In this document: in pieces, positions 1 through 5,703 of the stretch
How positions within the stretch are numbered: the first letter of the stretch is position 1
How the letters are laid out: every line of letters begins with the position of its first letter
From: JADKFD01 sp964561825
GTDB taxonomy: Bacteria > Pseudomonadota > Gammaproteobacteria > Xanthomonadales > SZUA-5
DNA length: 5,752 nucleotides
Reading direction: 5' to 3'
Assembly (NCBI GenBank): GCA_964561825.1
Contig: CAZLSB010000261.1
Span: 1 to 5,752 of the forward strand
The notes under the pieces: generated by a model
Told to the model about the DNA's origin: nothing
The model's input: only the letters and a program-made list of their open reading frames with translations
The model's database searches: none
Translations under genes and position numbers: made by a program

Positions 1-47
1 AAATGCATTAAAATCATTTGCTTGCGGTATGTTTGGTGAGAGCGCTG

Positions 48-96
48 CGGGGTAGATTGCACGGTTCTCACCCCCATAGCCGCACACTCTACCCCG
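48..96. repeat. Long imperfect inverted repeat (stem-loop), possible pseudoknot with 35-40
   Basis: The arms CGGGGTAGA (48-56) and TCTACCCCG (88-96) are perfect 9-bp complements. Moving inward there is a single mismatch (57/87), two more pairs (58-59 with 85-86), a symmetric 2x2 mismatch, then five further pairs (62-66 with 78-82, one of them G-T). This gives 16 paired positions around an 11-base loop. The loop bases CTCACC (67-72) are complementary to GGTGAG at 35-40, so a loop-to-upstream pseudoknot could form. No U-tract follows on either strand, so a standard terminator is unlikely. It could be an RNA element in the 3' region of the leftward operon, a Rho-dependent end or a protein site; the sequence does not decide. 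Confidence 0.6.
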
Positions 97-113
97 TCCA
101 ACTGAGGTTTCTT

Positions 114-127
114 GGCTAAACTTAGCC
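114..127. repeat. Short inverted repeat just after the Crp/Fnr stop codon
   Basis: GGCTAA (114-119) and TTAGCC (122-127) are complementary with two bases between them, so a realistic hairpin has five pairs and a four-base loop. It begins three bases past the TAA stop of the Crp/Fnr gene. On the minus strand it is followed by AAGAAACC, not by a T-run. It may protect the 3' end of the message or may be chance. Confidence 0.4.
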
Positions 128-129
128 GC

Positions 130-927
130 TTAGTCTCGACGGCGTGGCTCGGCAAGTGAAGCAAAGGTCATCTGCGAAGCTGGTGCCTTATAGCGAACGT
201 CTACTAATAGTCTCTTCAGTTCTTTGCGAACCACGTCATAACATTCACAGGAAATTCCTTCCAATCCTTTGCGATTGAGTACCGTGATGTGGCCGCGCCT
301 ATAGCTGATGTACCCTGCGTGCTGAAGTTTCCCTGCGGCTTCGGTAATGCCTTCGCGCCGCACACCTAGCATATGCGCAACTAATTCTTGCGTCATGACC
401 AGTTCATTACTCGGCAGACGGTCCAAAGTGAGCAAAAGCCATCGGCATAGTTGCTGCTCTACTGAATGATGGCGATTACAGACCGCCGTTTGACTCATTT
501 GCGTCATCAGTGCTTGGGTGTAACGCAACAACAACTGCTGCAATGCGCCGCCGCGTTCGAACTCTTCGCGCAGGGAACGGCGATCTAATCGATAACCGAA
601 ACCTGCCGTTTGCACAACCGCTGAACTGGATGTGCCACCACCACTCATGAAAAGAGAAACACCCACCACGCCTTCATTACCGACACCAGCGGTTTCAGCC
701 GATGCGCCAGACTCGGTCACATAATGTAGCGAGACGATAGCCGTGGTAGGGAAATAGGCATATTGCTGTTGTTCGCCTGGCTCATACAACGTGTCACCGA
801 GCTTCATTGAAACCAGCTCCAGATGCGTTGCGAGAGCATTAAAATCTTCCTTTGGCAACGCGGCTAACAAATGATTTTGCAGGGGATTGTGCGCGGCGAA
901 CGCCTTGCTACTAGTTGGGGTTGACAT
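130..927 (-). CDS. Crp/Fnr-family transcriptional regulator
   Basis: A 265-residue DNA-binding regulator with an N-terminal cyclic-nucleotide-binding-like beta-barrel (about residues 15-115), a dimerisation helix (about 118-150) and a Crp-type helix-turn-helix (about 153-222, recognition helix near GVRREGITEAAGKL, 189-202). The motifs YFP (58-60), CNRHHSVEQQL (150-160) and CECY (227-230) fit a proteobacterial subgroup of this superfamily. The stretch aligned with the cAMP phosphate-binding cassette (GNEGVVG, 83-89, to GGGTSSS, 96-102) lacks the Arg that CRP uses, so cAMP binding is doubtful. The N-terminal cysteines of FNR are absent; the only four Cys are 150, 161, 227 and 229. A tail of about 35 residues follows the helix-turn-helix, rich in Lys and Arg up to residue 247 and ending PRRRD. 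The ATG at 927 is preferred over an in-frame ATG at 1032 because GGAGG lies five bases before it and the longer form would run deep into the preceding gene. The gene overlaps the REC-PAS gene by 17 bases. Ligand and targets are unknown. Confidence 0.93.
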   Translation of the reverse strand: MSTPTSSKAFAAHNPLQNHLLAALPKEDFNALATHLELVSMKLGDTLYEPGEQQQYAYFPTTAIVSLHYVTESGASAETAGVGNEGVVGVSLFMSGGGTSSSAVVQTAGFGYRLDRRSLREEFERGGALQQLLLRYTQALMTQMSQTAVCNRHHSVEQQLCRWLLLTLDRLPSNELVMTQELVAHMLGVRREGITEAAGKLQHAGYISYRRGHITVLNRKGLEGISCECYDVVRKELKRLLVDVRYKAPASQMTFASLAEPRRRD

Positions 928-1780
928 TCTCGCCTCCGCTATTGGGCGTAGCGCGGGCTGCTTCAGGAGTGATTTCAACACCAATCCCACGATAACCTGC
1001 AAACCGGCAAGCTTGATCAAAAATCGGCTCACCGCTTACTCGGAAGCGACGCTCGGTGCCCTCGGCATTCGTGCGGCTAAACACAAAATCCAGAAATGGC
1101 TGGCGTGCTTCAATGGCAGCGCTGAGTGCCGCATGCTCTGCATTATCCCAACTGAGCGCCGATCCGGTTGCAGCGCCATTTAAGCCCATGCTTAGCTTTG
1201 GACCCAGCATCTCTTGCACGGGGCCCGATACTTTGGAGAAAATACCGCGCTCATCTTGCTCCCAATACCAATCGGCAGCTAATTCGGTAAAACTGCGATA
1301 ACGCGCTTCACTTTCACGTAACTGGGCAGTACGCTCTTGTACTTTTTGTTCAAGCGAGCGGTTCAAAACTTCCAGTTGTTTATATACCAAGCGCACCTCT
1401 AGTAAGTTGCGTACCCGCGTTCTAGCTTCCACCAAATCAAATGGTTTACTGATAAAATCTTTAGCCCCGGATTGTAGTGCGCGCAGTTTGTGGCCAGGTT
1501 GCGCGGTGATCACCAAAACCGACAAATAGGGGTCAGTTTCGTTGAACTTCAGCGCCTCCATAACCGCGAAGCCATCCATAACCGGCATCTGCAGGTCAAG
1601 CAAAATTAAATCATAGCGATTTTCCCGATGCAATTCGCAAACTTTAGTGGGATCCATCGTCGTGCTGATTTGCGTATAACCCACCTCATGCAGCAACGCT
1701 TGCAACAGCTCAACATTACTCAACTGATCGTCCACGATCAGAATGCTGGCATTATGAATTTCGGACTCGGTAACTTTCAT
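911..1780 (-). CDS. Response regulator with REC-coiled coil-PAS architecture, no output domain
   Basis: A 289-residue soluble protein. Residues about 11-130 form a CheY-like receiver with the acidic pair D17/D18, phospho-acceptor D62 (LLDLQMP), T92 (VITA) and K112 (SKPF), so all catalytic positions are intact. A predicted coiled coil (about 128-160, including LNRSLEQKVQERTAQL) leads into one PAS domain (about 160-275) starting FTELAADWYWEQD and ending GYRGIGVEI. The protein stops about 15 residues later. There is no helix-turn-helix, GGDEF, EAL, HD-GYP or kinase domain, although this kind of REC-PAS front end usually precedes a kinase or GGDEF module. The ATG shares an ATGA overlap with the kinase stop, and GAGGA lies four bases upstream. 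It is probably the partner of the neighbouring kinase and may act by protein-protein contact, as a phosphate sink, or through the PAS ligand. Those roles are inference. Confidence 0.94.
   Translation of the reverse strand: MKVTESEIHNASILIVDDQLSNVELLQALLHEVGYTQISTTMDPTKVCELHRENRYDLILLDLQMPVMDGFAVMEALKFNETDPYLSVLVITAQPGHKLRALQSGAKDFISKPFDLVEARTRVRNLLEVRLVYKQLEVLNRSLEQKVQERTAQLRESEARYRSFTELAADWYWEQDERGIFSKVSGPVQEMLGPKLSMGLNGAATGSALSWDNAEHAALSAAIEARQPFLDFVFSRTNAEGTERRFRVSGEPIFDQACRFAGYRGIGVEITPEAARATPNSGGENVNPN
933..937 (-). promoter_or_regulatory. Ribosome binding site that fixes the Crp/Fnr start
   Basis: On the minus strand the sequence reads GGAGG, CGAGA, ATG: a full Shine-Dalgarno core five bases from the ATG at 927. 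It lies inside the last codons of the REC-PAS gene, consistent with translational coupling. It is the main reason for choosing this start over the in-frame ATG 105 bases upstream. Confidence 0.8.
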
Positions 1781-4446
1781 ACTGTCCTCGTAGCAGTCGG
1801 AAGCTCAGACACATTGGAATATATTAATGCAGCGTCCAGTGTCTCCAAAAACTTGCTTACTTTTATCGGTTTGGTCAAGTAATCAAAAAAGCCAGCAGAG
1901 ATGCCACGCTCAATATCTCGCGGCATGGCGTTGGCGCTGATCGCAATAATTGGAATGTGCGCAGTGGACGGATCAAGGTGCAAAGCGTGCATCGCTTCTT
2001 CGCCACTCATGCCGGGCAGATTGATGTCCATTAATATCACATCCGGTTGATAAGCGCGCGCAAACTCAATGCCAAGATAACCATCGGCAGCGGCAAGCAA
2101 GCGCAAATCTGCGCGGCGCTCAATGATCTGTTCAACTAATTCGAGGTTGGCCGGGTTATCTTCTACGTACAAGAGTGTGCGCTTCGGTGCGGATAGCGGC
2201 AATTCGACGGCTTGGGCGTCAGCCGCGGGTATCGCGCACAACCGTGGAGCGCTGGTCAATTTCAGTTCGATCCAAAATACGCTACCCACTCCCACCGTGC
2301 TGTCAGCGCCGATGGTTCCGTCCATCAGTTCAACCAAACGTTTGCTCACCACTAAACCAATTCCGGTGCCCTCTTCGACACCCGACTCCTTTCCGAGGCG
2401 ATTAAAGGGCTGGAATAGATGTCCCATCTGTTCATGAGTTAGACCCATGCCGGTATCGCGAATGTTGATGCGGATCGCGGACTGCTCAACCAACGCGCAA
2501 TCTACCGAAACGGTTCCGTGCGGACGATTGTATTTCACCGCGTTGAACAACAAGTTGATAAACACTTGTTTCAGACGTGTGCGATCGGCTGACACGCAGT
2601 ACGGCGCCGCAAAATGGGGGAAGCGTAGCCGAATTCCCCGTTGCTGCGCCTGCGGTTCGACCATCGCCTTGCACTCCAGCAAAATCTCCGGTAAGCGCAC
2701 GGGTTCGTGTGATAAACCCACATTGCCAGCCTCAATACGGGCGAGATCTAGCACCTCACTGATAAGCTCCAACAAATACCAGCCAGCTTTCAGGATTTGA
2801 TCGACACTACGCTTTTGATTTGCCGTGGGCAATGGTGTGCCCGATTCGATCAATTGGGCGAAACCGAGAATCGCATTGAGCGGCGTACGTAGTTCGTGGC
2901 TCATACTGGAAAGAAAATCGGTCTTGGCGTTACTCGCTTTCACTGATTCGGCGACTGCCGCGTCTCGCTGCTGTTCTATTTGCCGACGTGTGCTGACATC
3001 CCTTAACACACTGGTGAAATAACGTTCGCCACCGAGCGCCATCTCAGTGACCGCTATTTCCAGACTGAATTGGCTACCGTCTTTGCGTCTACCCGTCACC
3101 TCACGGATTAACCCCGCAGTCAATGTGGCGGCACTCGCACTGTAGTACAATAAGGAACCTTCGGTTTCGTCATTATCCAGCTCAGGGACTAACAGGCTGA
3201 ATTTCTTTCCTAACATTTCGTGGGCGGAATAACCAAACAAGGTTGTGGCGGCAGGATTGACGGTCTGCACGATGGCACCCTTCGCGCGAAACATGATTAC
3301 GCCGTCTTCAACCGTGTTGAGAATCGCCTGAAGCAGCGCCTCGCGGTCGCGTACGGCGGCTTGCACCGCGTATTCCTTCGAAACATCTCGAAATACCAAT
3401 ACTGCGCCGATGACCTGGACTGGGTCGCGAATGGGTGCGCAGCTGTCGGCTATTGCGTGTTCGTCGCCATTTCGCGCGATCAGGATCGTGTGGTTGGCTA
3501 GACCTTGTGCGGTTCCGTGTTTCAAGGTATCAGTGATAGGCACCTTGGATGGCAAACGCGTTTGCTGATTGATGATTTCAAACACTTCTTCAACGGGACG
3601 CCCGCAAGCCTGCGCGAGTTTCCAACCCGTCAACTGCTCAGCGATCGCGTTCATCCGCGTGACGCGACCTTCAATATCGGTTGCCAATACTCCATCGCCA
3701 ATAGAATCAAAGGTCACCGAAAGCAGGTCCTCACTGCGGCGCAAACTATCATAGGCCTCCGCCAACTGACGGTTAATCTCCCGCTGTACATCAAGCAAGT
3801 GCTGGGTTTCTATGTGGACCAGTTCGGCCAGACGACTCTTGCTGACTCGATAAATCGAAAGGACCAAGAATAAGGCCAGTACTGCCGACAATGTGCCGGA
3901 TGCCAAAATGACTAAAAATAGTGTGTGCATGTTGGCTTGGTAGCGCGCCTCGTAACTGGCGAGCAGAGTTTCCTGAGCTGTCACGAAATGATGCATATCC
4001 AAACGCATTGAATCCATTAGCTCTTTGGCACTGCCCTCGGCAATTGCGGCAATTTGGGGCGCTTCATTACGCATCACAACGAGTCTGGAAATTTCAGCCA
4101 AGGCCGCTTCCACGCGTGGGCGCAGCAGCGCAAGTTGCGCTTTCACTGGGGCGGCGGCCACCCTTTGGGTGAGTTCCTGCAGTTGCACAGGCAGTCGCTT
4201 ACTCAACGCATCATAGGATTGCAAAAATGCGCCATCACCGGTCAGCGAGTAGCCGAGCGCCGCAGACTGAGCGTCGATCATGGTCGTCAGCAGATCATCA
4301 GCTCTGGTGCGCACCAAGCTCACGTGTGCGCGCGCTTCCCCGGACTCGGTGATCTGTTGGAAGGCCCAATACGACGCCCCCAGCACTAACGCGATTAGCA
4401 GCGCCAATCCGATGAACGCCACAACAAGGATGGGATTAGCTCGCAA
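1777..4446 (-). CDS. Membrane hybrid sensor histidine kinase (CHASE3-PAS-PAS-HisKA-HATPase-REC)
   Basis: An 889-residue inner-membrane sensor. Transmembrane helix 1 spans about residues 6-28, a periplasmic CHASE3-like domain about 32-172 (note TTMIDAQSAALGYSLTGD), and helix 2 about 174-197. A helical linker (200-236) follows, then PAS1 (about 236-360), PAS2 (about 367-490), HisKA with H517 (MSHELRTPLN), and HATPase_c with N box N631/N635, G1 DTGMG (664-668), F box F678/F681 and G2 GTGIG (693-697). A C-terminal receiver has E762/D763, phospho-acceptor D807 (LMDINLPG), S837 and K859. Every catalytic residue looks intact. PAS2 resembles FixL around REVTGRRKDG (448-457) but aligns Thr428 with the FixL haem His. 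No Hpt domain is present. The start is TTG: an in-frame TAG lies three codons upstream and AAAGG lies nine bases before it. It is first in an operon with the REC-PAS gene (4-base overlap) and the Crp/Fnr gene. The signal is unknown. Confidence 0.96.
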   Translation of the reverse strand: MRANPILVVAFIGLALLIALVLGASYWAFQQITESGEARAHVSLVRTRADDLLTTMIDAQSAALGYSLTGDGAFLQSYDALSKRLPVQLQELTQRVAAAPVKAQLALLRPRVEAALAEISRLVVMRNEAPQIAAIAEGSAKELMDSMRLDMHHFVTAQETLLASYEARYQANMHTLFLVILASGTLSAVLALFLVLSIYRVSKSRLAELVHIETQHLLDVQREINRQLAEAYDSLRRSEDLLSVTFDSIGDGVLATDIEGRVTRMNAIAEQLTGWKLAQACGRPVEEVFEIINQQTRLPSKVPITDTLKHGTAQGLANHTILIARNGDEHAIADSCAPIRDPVQVIGAVLVFRDVSKEYAVQAAVRDREALLQAILNTVEDGVIMFRAKGAIVQTVNPAATTLFGYSAHEMLGKKFSLLVPELDNDETEGSLLYYSASAATLTAGLIREVTGRRKDGSQFSLEIAVTEMALGGERYFTSVLRDVSTRRQIEQQRDAAVAESVKASNAKTDFLSSMSHELRTPLNAILGFAQLIESGTPLPTANQKRSVDQILKAGWYLLELISEVLDLARIEAGNVGLSHEPVRLPEILLECKAMVEPQAQQRGIRLRFPHFAAPYCVSADRTRLKQVFINLLFNAVKYNRPHGTVSVDCALVEQSAIRINIRDTGMGLTHEQMGHLFQPFNRLGKESGVEEGTGIGLVVSKRLVELMDGTIGADSTVGVGSVFWIELKLTSAPRLCAIPAADAQAVELPLSAPKRTLLYVEDNPANLELVEQIIERRADLRLLAAADGYLGIEFARAYQPDVILMDINLPGMSGEEAMHALHLDPSTAHIPIIAISANAMPRDIERGISAGFFDYLTKPIKVSKFLETLDAALIYSNVSELPTATRTV

Positions 4447-4455
4447 GGAGCACTA

Positions 4456-4460
4456 CCTTT
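4456..4460 (-). promoter_or_regulatory. Ribosome binding site supporting the TTG start of the kinase
   Basis: The minus strand reads AAAGG, then nine bases, then TTG at 4446. The in-frame TAG at 4455-4453 rules out any longer form in this frame. No in-frame ATG occurs before the first transmembrane helix, so TTG is the best start. A later GTG at codon 9 would cut into that helix. Confidence 0.6.
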
Positions 4461-4483
4461 GTGCAAGAAATCTGGAGCTTCGG

Positions 4484-4501
4484 CATCGCCAATTGGCGAT
4501 G
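4484..4501. promoter_or_regulatory. Perfect 18-bp palindrome, candidate operator
   Basis: CATCGCCAATTGGCGATG is self-complementary over all nine pairs with no spacer. It sits 38-55 bases upstream of the kinase TTG start and about 170 bases before the divergent gene. That position and symmetry suit a dimeric regulator controlling the kinase operon. The co-encoded Crp/Fnr protein is one possible binder, but the site does not resemble the usual CRP or FNR consensus. The regulator is unknown. Confidence 0.55.
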
Positions 4502-4506
4502 GTGAC

Positions 4507-4522
4507 GTGGCCGAAAGGCCGT
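4507..4522 (+). repeat. Small hairpin with GAAA (GNRA-type) loop
   Basis: GGCC, GAAA, GGCC (4509-4520) forms a four-pair stem capped by a GNRA tetraloop. Two further G-U pairs (4507-4508 with 4521-4522) extend it only as plus-strand RNA, because they become A/C mismatches on the other strand. If transcription of the rightward operon starts upstream of it, it would lie in a 5' leader of about 150 bases. The stem is short, so chance is possible. Confidence 0.4.
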
Positions 4523-4672
4523 TTCGCCGCAGATTTAGCACCGAACTTGCGCATTACTCCGTTCGCCAGACCACATAGGTGCGGGAGTTCACCTTTAGTA
4601 CGCCAGCGCACTGAGTTTTGCCGCTGCTCAGCATAGGGTTGCGCATCCGCACCACAACCTGAGGAACTAAAG

Positions 4673-5014
4673 ATGAGTATGTCCAATAGCAGCGACCGCA
4701 GCGAACCGTTCTTTGGCGGTTCGCATCAAGATCAGTTAATCAGCGACGTTAAAGTCGTGATGGCAGACGCCGAAGCCTTGCTAAAAGCCACCGCCGACAA
4801 AGGTGATGAGCGGATGGAGGTTTTACGAGCCAAAGCCAGCGAATCCCTGCGCCGCGTTGGCGAGCGTTTATCGGAGTCGCAGGCAGCATTGTTGACTTCC
4901 AGCAAGAACGCAGCAAAGGCAACCAACGTCTACGTACATGACAACCCATGGGCTGCGTTGGGTGTGGCCAGTGCGGTTGGGCTGGTGCTCGGCTTGTTAC
5001 TGCGCCGATCATAA
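4673..5014 (+). CDS. yqjD: DUF883 / ElaB-YqjD-YgaM family tail-anchored membrane protein
   Basis: A 113-residue protein with a hydrophilic, mostly helical front (about 15-85, predicted amphipathic or coiled coil) and a single C-terminal membrane helix (about 93-110). The family signature is clear: DNPWAALGVASAVGL followed by a terminal hydrophobic run and RRS. E. coli YqjD is reported to sit in the inner membrane by its C-terminal helix and to bind ribosomes in stationary phase; whether this homologue does so cannot be seen here. GAGGA lies seven bases before the ATG at 4673; a second in-frame ATG at 4679 is less well placed. It is first of three compact genes, with the next starting 12 bases on. 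Family assignment is firm; the yqjD symbol rests on synteny with the next two genes, since ElaB and YgaM are close paralogues. Confidence 0.9.
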   Translation: MSMSNSSDRSEPFFGGSHQDQLISDVKVVMADAEALLKATADKGDERMEVLRAKASESLRRVGERLSESQAALLTSSKNAAKATNVYVHDNPWAALGVASAVGLVLGLLLRRS

Positions 5015-5026
5015 GACTAAACGCAG

Positions 5027-5416
5027 ATGGCTGATCCAAGCCTACCGCCGAGTAAGGGACTTTTAGAGTCCCTAACTCACCTTGCCGGAACCTTAATGGC
5101 GATGGCTCATACGCGCCTGAGCCTGTTAGCGACGGATGTCGAAGAAAGTCGACGAAATTTATTGACTTTACTGGTGCTAGCACTGGCTGCCGCGCTGTGC
5201 CTAGCCATCGGCATAGTTTTGGCAACGATGGTAGTGGTTTTTTTGTTCTGGAATACCCACCTGATTTTGGCGCTGGGTAGCCTTTCTGTTTTTTATCTGC
5301 TGCTCGGCCTAATTGCTTGGCGCAGAGCGCTTTACCAGGCGCGCACCCAAACAAAACCTTTTGCAGCCACCCTGTCGGAACTGAGCAAGGATAGCAAATG
5401 GCTGAGCGGCCGTTAA
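5027..5416 (+). CDS. yqjE: YqjE-like / phage holin superfamily III membrane protein (DUF1469)
   Basis: A 129-residue inner-membrane protein of the PF07332 type. It has an amphipathic N-terminal segment (GLLESLTHLAGTLMAMAHTR, 11-30), a charged patch (DVEESRR, 37-43), two adjacent transmembrane helices (about 45-74 and 78-97) separated by a short FWNTH turn, and a basic cytoplasmic tail beginning WRRALYQAR. The 'holin' name reflects family similarity; no lysis gene is nearby and the context is a housekeeping envelope operon, so a lytic role is unlikely. The ATG at 5027 agrees with the usual family N-terminus, but no Shine-Dalgarno sequence is obvious (CTAAACGCAG precedes it), so translation may be coupled to the gene ending 12 bases upstream. 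Molecular function is not established for the family. Confidence 0.88.
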   Translation: MADPSLPPSKGLLESLTHLAGTLMAMAHTRLSLLATDVEESRRNLLTLLVLALAAALCLAIGIVLATMVVVFLFWNTHLILALGSLSVFYLLLGLIAWRRALYQARTQTKPFAATLSELSKDSKWLSGR

Positions 5417-5703
5417 CTGTTATACCCCCCTCCCTAGCCGAGCGGCGTGCCGCACTGGTGATCACGGCTGCACAGCAACGCGGTACCATTTCGCAGGAAT
5501 TCGCGCGCTGGAAAGCACCCGTAGCACTAGCCGATCAAGGCCTTAGCATCGTGCGCCGAATTGGACAGCACCCATATGTTCTGGTTGCCGGCGTGATCCT
5601 GTTAGCCGTATGGCGGCCGCAAGGCGTCGGCAAGTGGCTGCAACGCGGCTTGCTGACCTGGCAAGAAGTACAGCGTATGAAGATGAAGTTCGACAAATCC
5701 TAA
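5398..5703 (+). CDS. yqjK: YqjK-like small protein
   Basis: A 101-residue protein. Residues 13-55 carry the family-like pattern LAERRAAL (13-20), QQRG (26-29), W38 with following Pro41, and DQGLSIVRR (46-54), then HPY (58-60) and a hydrophobic segment (about 61-73) that could be one membrane helix. The C-terminus is basic and Trp-containing (GKWLQRGLLTWQEVQRMKM). The ATG at 5398 overlaps the yqjE-like gene by 19 bases, and AAGGA lies six bases upstream, inside that gene. YqjK proteins are usually found directly after yqjD and yqjE, as here, which supports the call more than the weakly conserved sequence does. Its function is unknown; it presumably acts with its two neighbours at the inner membrane. 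Confidence 0.78.
   Translation: MAERPLTVIPPSLAERRAALVITAAQQRGTISQEFARWKAPVALADQGLSIVRRIGQHPYVLVAGVILLAVWRPQGVGKWLQRGLLTWQEVQRMKMKFDKS

Larger units (their letters stand above)
1..129. other. Intergenic region beyond the Crp/Fnr gene, no gene seen
   Basis: This stretch follows the stop codon of the leftward operon and runs to the window edge. I see no credible coding sequence. The first 20 bases are AT-rich and include the small palindrome AATGCATT (2-9). Bases 35-127 contain several inverted repeats, listed separately. There is no run of T after any stem on either strand, so no classical intrinsic terminator can be called. Confidence 0.6.
4447..4672. other. Divergent intergenic region between the kinase operon and the yqjD-type operon
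   Basis: This 226-base spacer must hold the promoters of both units. I found no convincing -35/-10 pair on either strand; the best hints (TGCTAAAT on the minus strand near 4540-4533, CATAGG on the plus strand) are weak. It holds a perfect 18-bp palindrome, a GAAA-loop hairpin, and shorter inverted repeats (CGAAC 4542-4546 with GTTCG 4561-4565; AGGTG 4577-4581 with CACCT 4590-4594). I see no clear CRP (TGTGA-N6-TCACA) or FNR (TTGAT-N4-ATCAA) box. Confidence 0.7.

Noticed and set aside
31..102. An integron attC-like site, because GTCCAAC (96-102) fits RYYYAAC next to an imperfect palindrome
   Set aside because: The matching GTTRRRY end is absent (GTTTGGT at 31-37 does not fit), the arms do not pair at those ends, and there is no cassette or integrase context.
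928..1032. A 35-residue N-terminal extension of the Crp/Fnr protein from an in-frame ATG at 1032
   Set aside because: It lies entirely within the REC-PAS gene, matches no part of the Crp/Fnr fold, and the ATG at 927 has a strong GGAGG site in front of it.
3692..3702. An 11-base match (ATTGGCGATGG, minus strand) to one half of the intergenic palindrome at 4492-4502
   Set aside because: It lies in the kinase coding sequence and encodes part of the conserved SIGDGV motif of PAS1, so coding constraint explains it. It is a single half-site with no symmetry.
4453..4686. A 77-residue open frame on the minus strand upstream of the kinase
   Set aside because: It crosses the start of the yqjD-type gene, has no recognisable domain, and fills the spacer where both promoters must lie. 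It looks like a chance open frame.
5027..5416. A prophage lysis (holin) gene
   Set aside because: The protein belongs to the YqjE branch named after holins, and there is no endolysin, spanin or phage structural gene nearby.
4749..5489. A 246-residue open frame on the minus strand opposite the yqjD/yqjE/yqjK genes
   Set aside because: Its translation is low-complexity and domain-free, while the plus-strand genes opposite it match known families with ribosome sites and family-like lengths.
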